IMG/VR virus record: IMGVR_UViG_3300025889_001191
Location: 1-20,455 of that record
DNA: 20,455 nt
Source: a virus
Reading direction: 5' to 3' (one strand)
In this document: piece after piece, positions 20,300 to 20,455 of the stretch
How positions within the stretch are numbered: position 1 is the stretch's first letter
Layout of the letters: each line of letters opens with the position of its first letter
Program-made: the position numbers and the translations under genes
Notes under the pieces: generated by a model
The model's input: only the letters and a program-made list of their open reading frames with translations
Databases searched by the model: none
What the model was told of the DNA's origin: nothing

Positions 20300-20455
20300 T
20301 GATTTTATTCGGACCACATGATGTTTTAGGTGGTTGGCTTTGTGAAAAGATTGGCTATGTGCCGACAGTGCATTTTCGCTGTATTGGCAATGTAAACGAA
20401 GAAGGAGAGATAAAAGGCGTAGTTGGTTTTGACGGTTGGAACGGTGCTTCATGTC
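20299..20455 (+). CDS. GNAT-like phage protein, 5' part only
   Basis: The start overlaps the previous stop as TAATG, and the frame is open to the window end (52 codons). It begins MILFGPHDVLGGWLCEKIGY and continues VPTVHFRCIGNVNEEGEIKG, then VVGFDGWNGASC. A G-V-V-G-F-D-x-W stretch after about 40 residues resembles the central strand of the short GNAT-type acetyltransferase-like proteins that many podoviruses encode near their tail genes. The acetyl-CoA-binding loop lies beyond the window, so activity cannot be judged. Such proteins have been considered virion-associated or host-modifying; the role is unknown. Confidence 0.55.
   Translation, partial: MILFGPHDVLGGWLCEKIGYVPTVHFRCIGNVNEEGEIKGVVGFDGWNGASC

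Overview
The window is part of a tailed double-stranded DNA bacteriophage genome (or a metagenomic phage contig). It contains an ordered head-morphogenesis cassette: small terminase candidate, large terminase, portal, scaffold, major capsid protein, head-tail connector-like protein and tail hub-like protein. A portal of about 640 residues followed by adaptor-like and P22 gp10-like proteins, with no tape measure seen so far, suggests a short-tailed (podovirus-like) phage. No host gene, integrase, tRNA, insertion sequence or CRISPR array was found. The host cannot be named; the promoters I can see look sigma70-like and most starts have normal Shine-Dalgarno sequences, so it is probably a Gram-negative bacterium.

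Layout. (1) 1-3783, replication and recombination: a leftward Sak4-like ATPase cut by the window edge, then after a divergent control region a rightward operon with a PP-loop/PAPS-reductase-like protein, a small helix-turn-helix protein and a primase-helicase fusion. (2) 3746-8907, a long leftward accessory block of 14 mostly small genes, many translationally coupled by ATGA, GTGA or TGATG overlaps. Recognisable members are a DUF6378-like protein, an HslV/proteasome-like Ntn-hydrolase, a helix-turn-helix/metallophosphoesterase fusion, zinc-binding microproteins, a 34-residue membrane peptide, a DUF7222-like protein and a SprT-like zinc protease. A 411-bp gene-free segment (6956-7366), rich in repeats and hairpins, divides it. 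(3) 8944-9027, a divergent promoter region. (4) 9028-20455, the rightward packaging and structural block. Transcription units around the capsid gene are marked by hairpin terminators at about 15212-15248, 16374-16417 and 16643-16676.

The most striking non-genic signals are two. The 8-bp palindrome GTTTAAAC occurs 11 times where well under one copy is expected, with 10 copies left of 9.45 kb. A cluster of nine TGTCCG/CGGACA hexamers sits with a very stable hairpin in the 7.03-7.28 kb gap, a candidate replication origin, partition site or operator array. The most interesting protein is the HslV-like peptidase, coupled to the phosphoesterase and lacking any visible ATPase partner.
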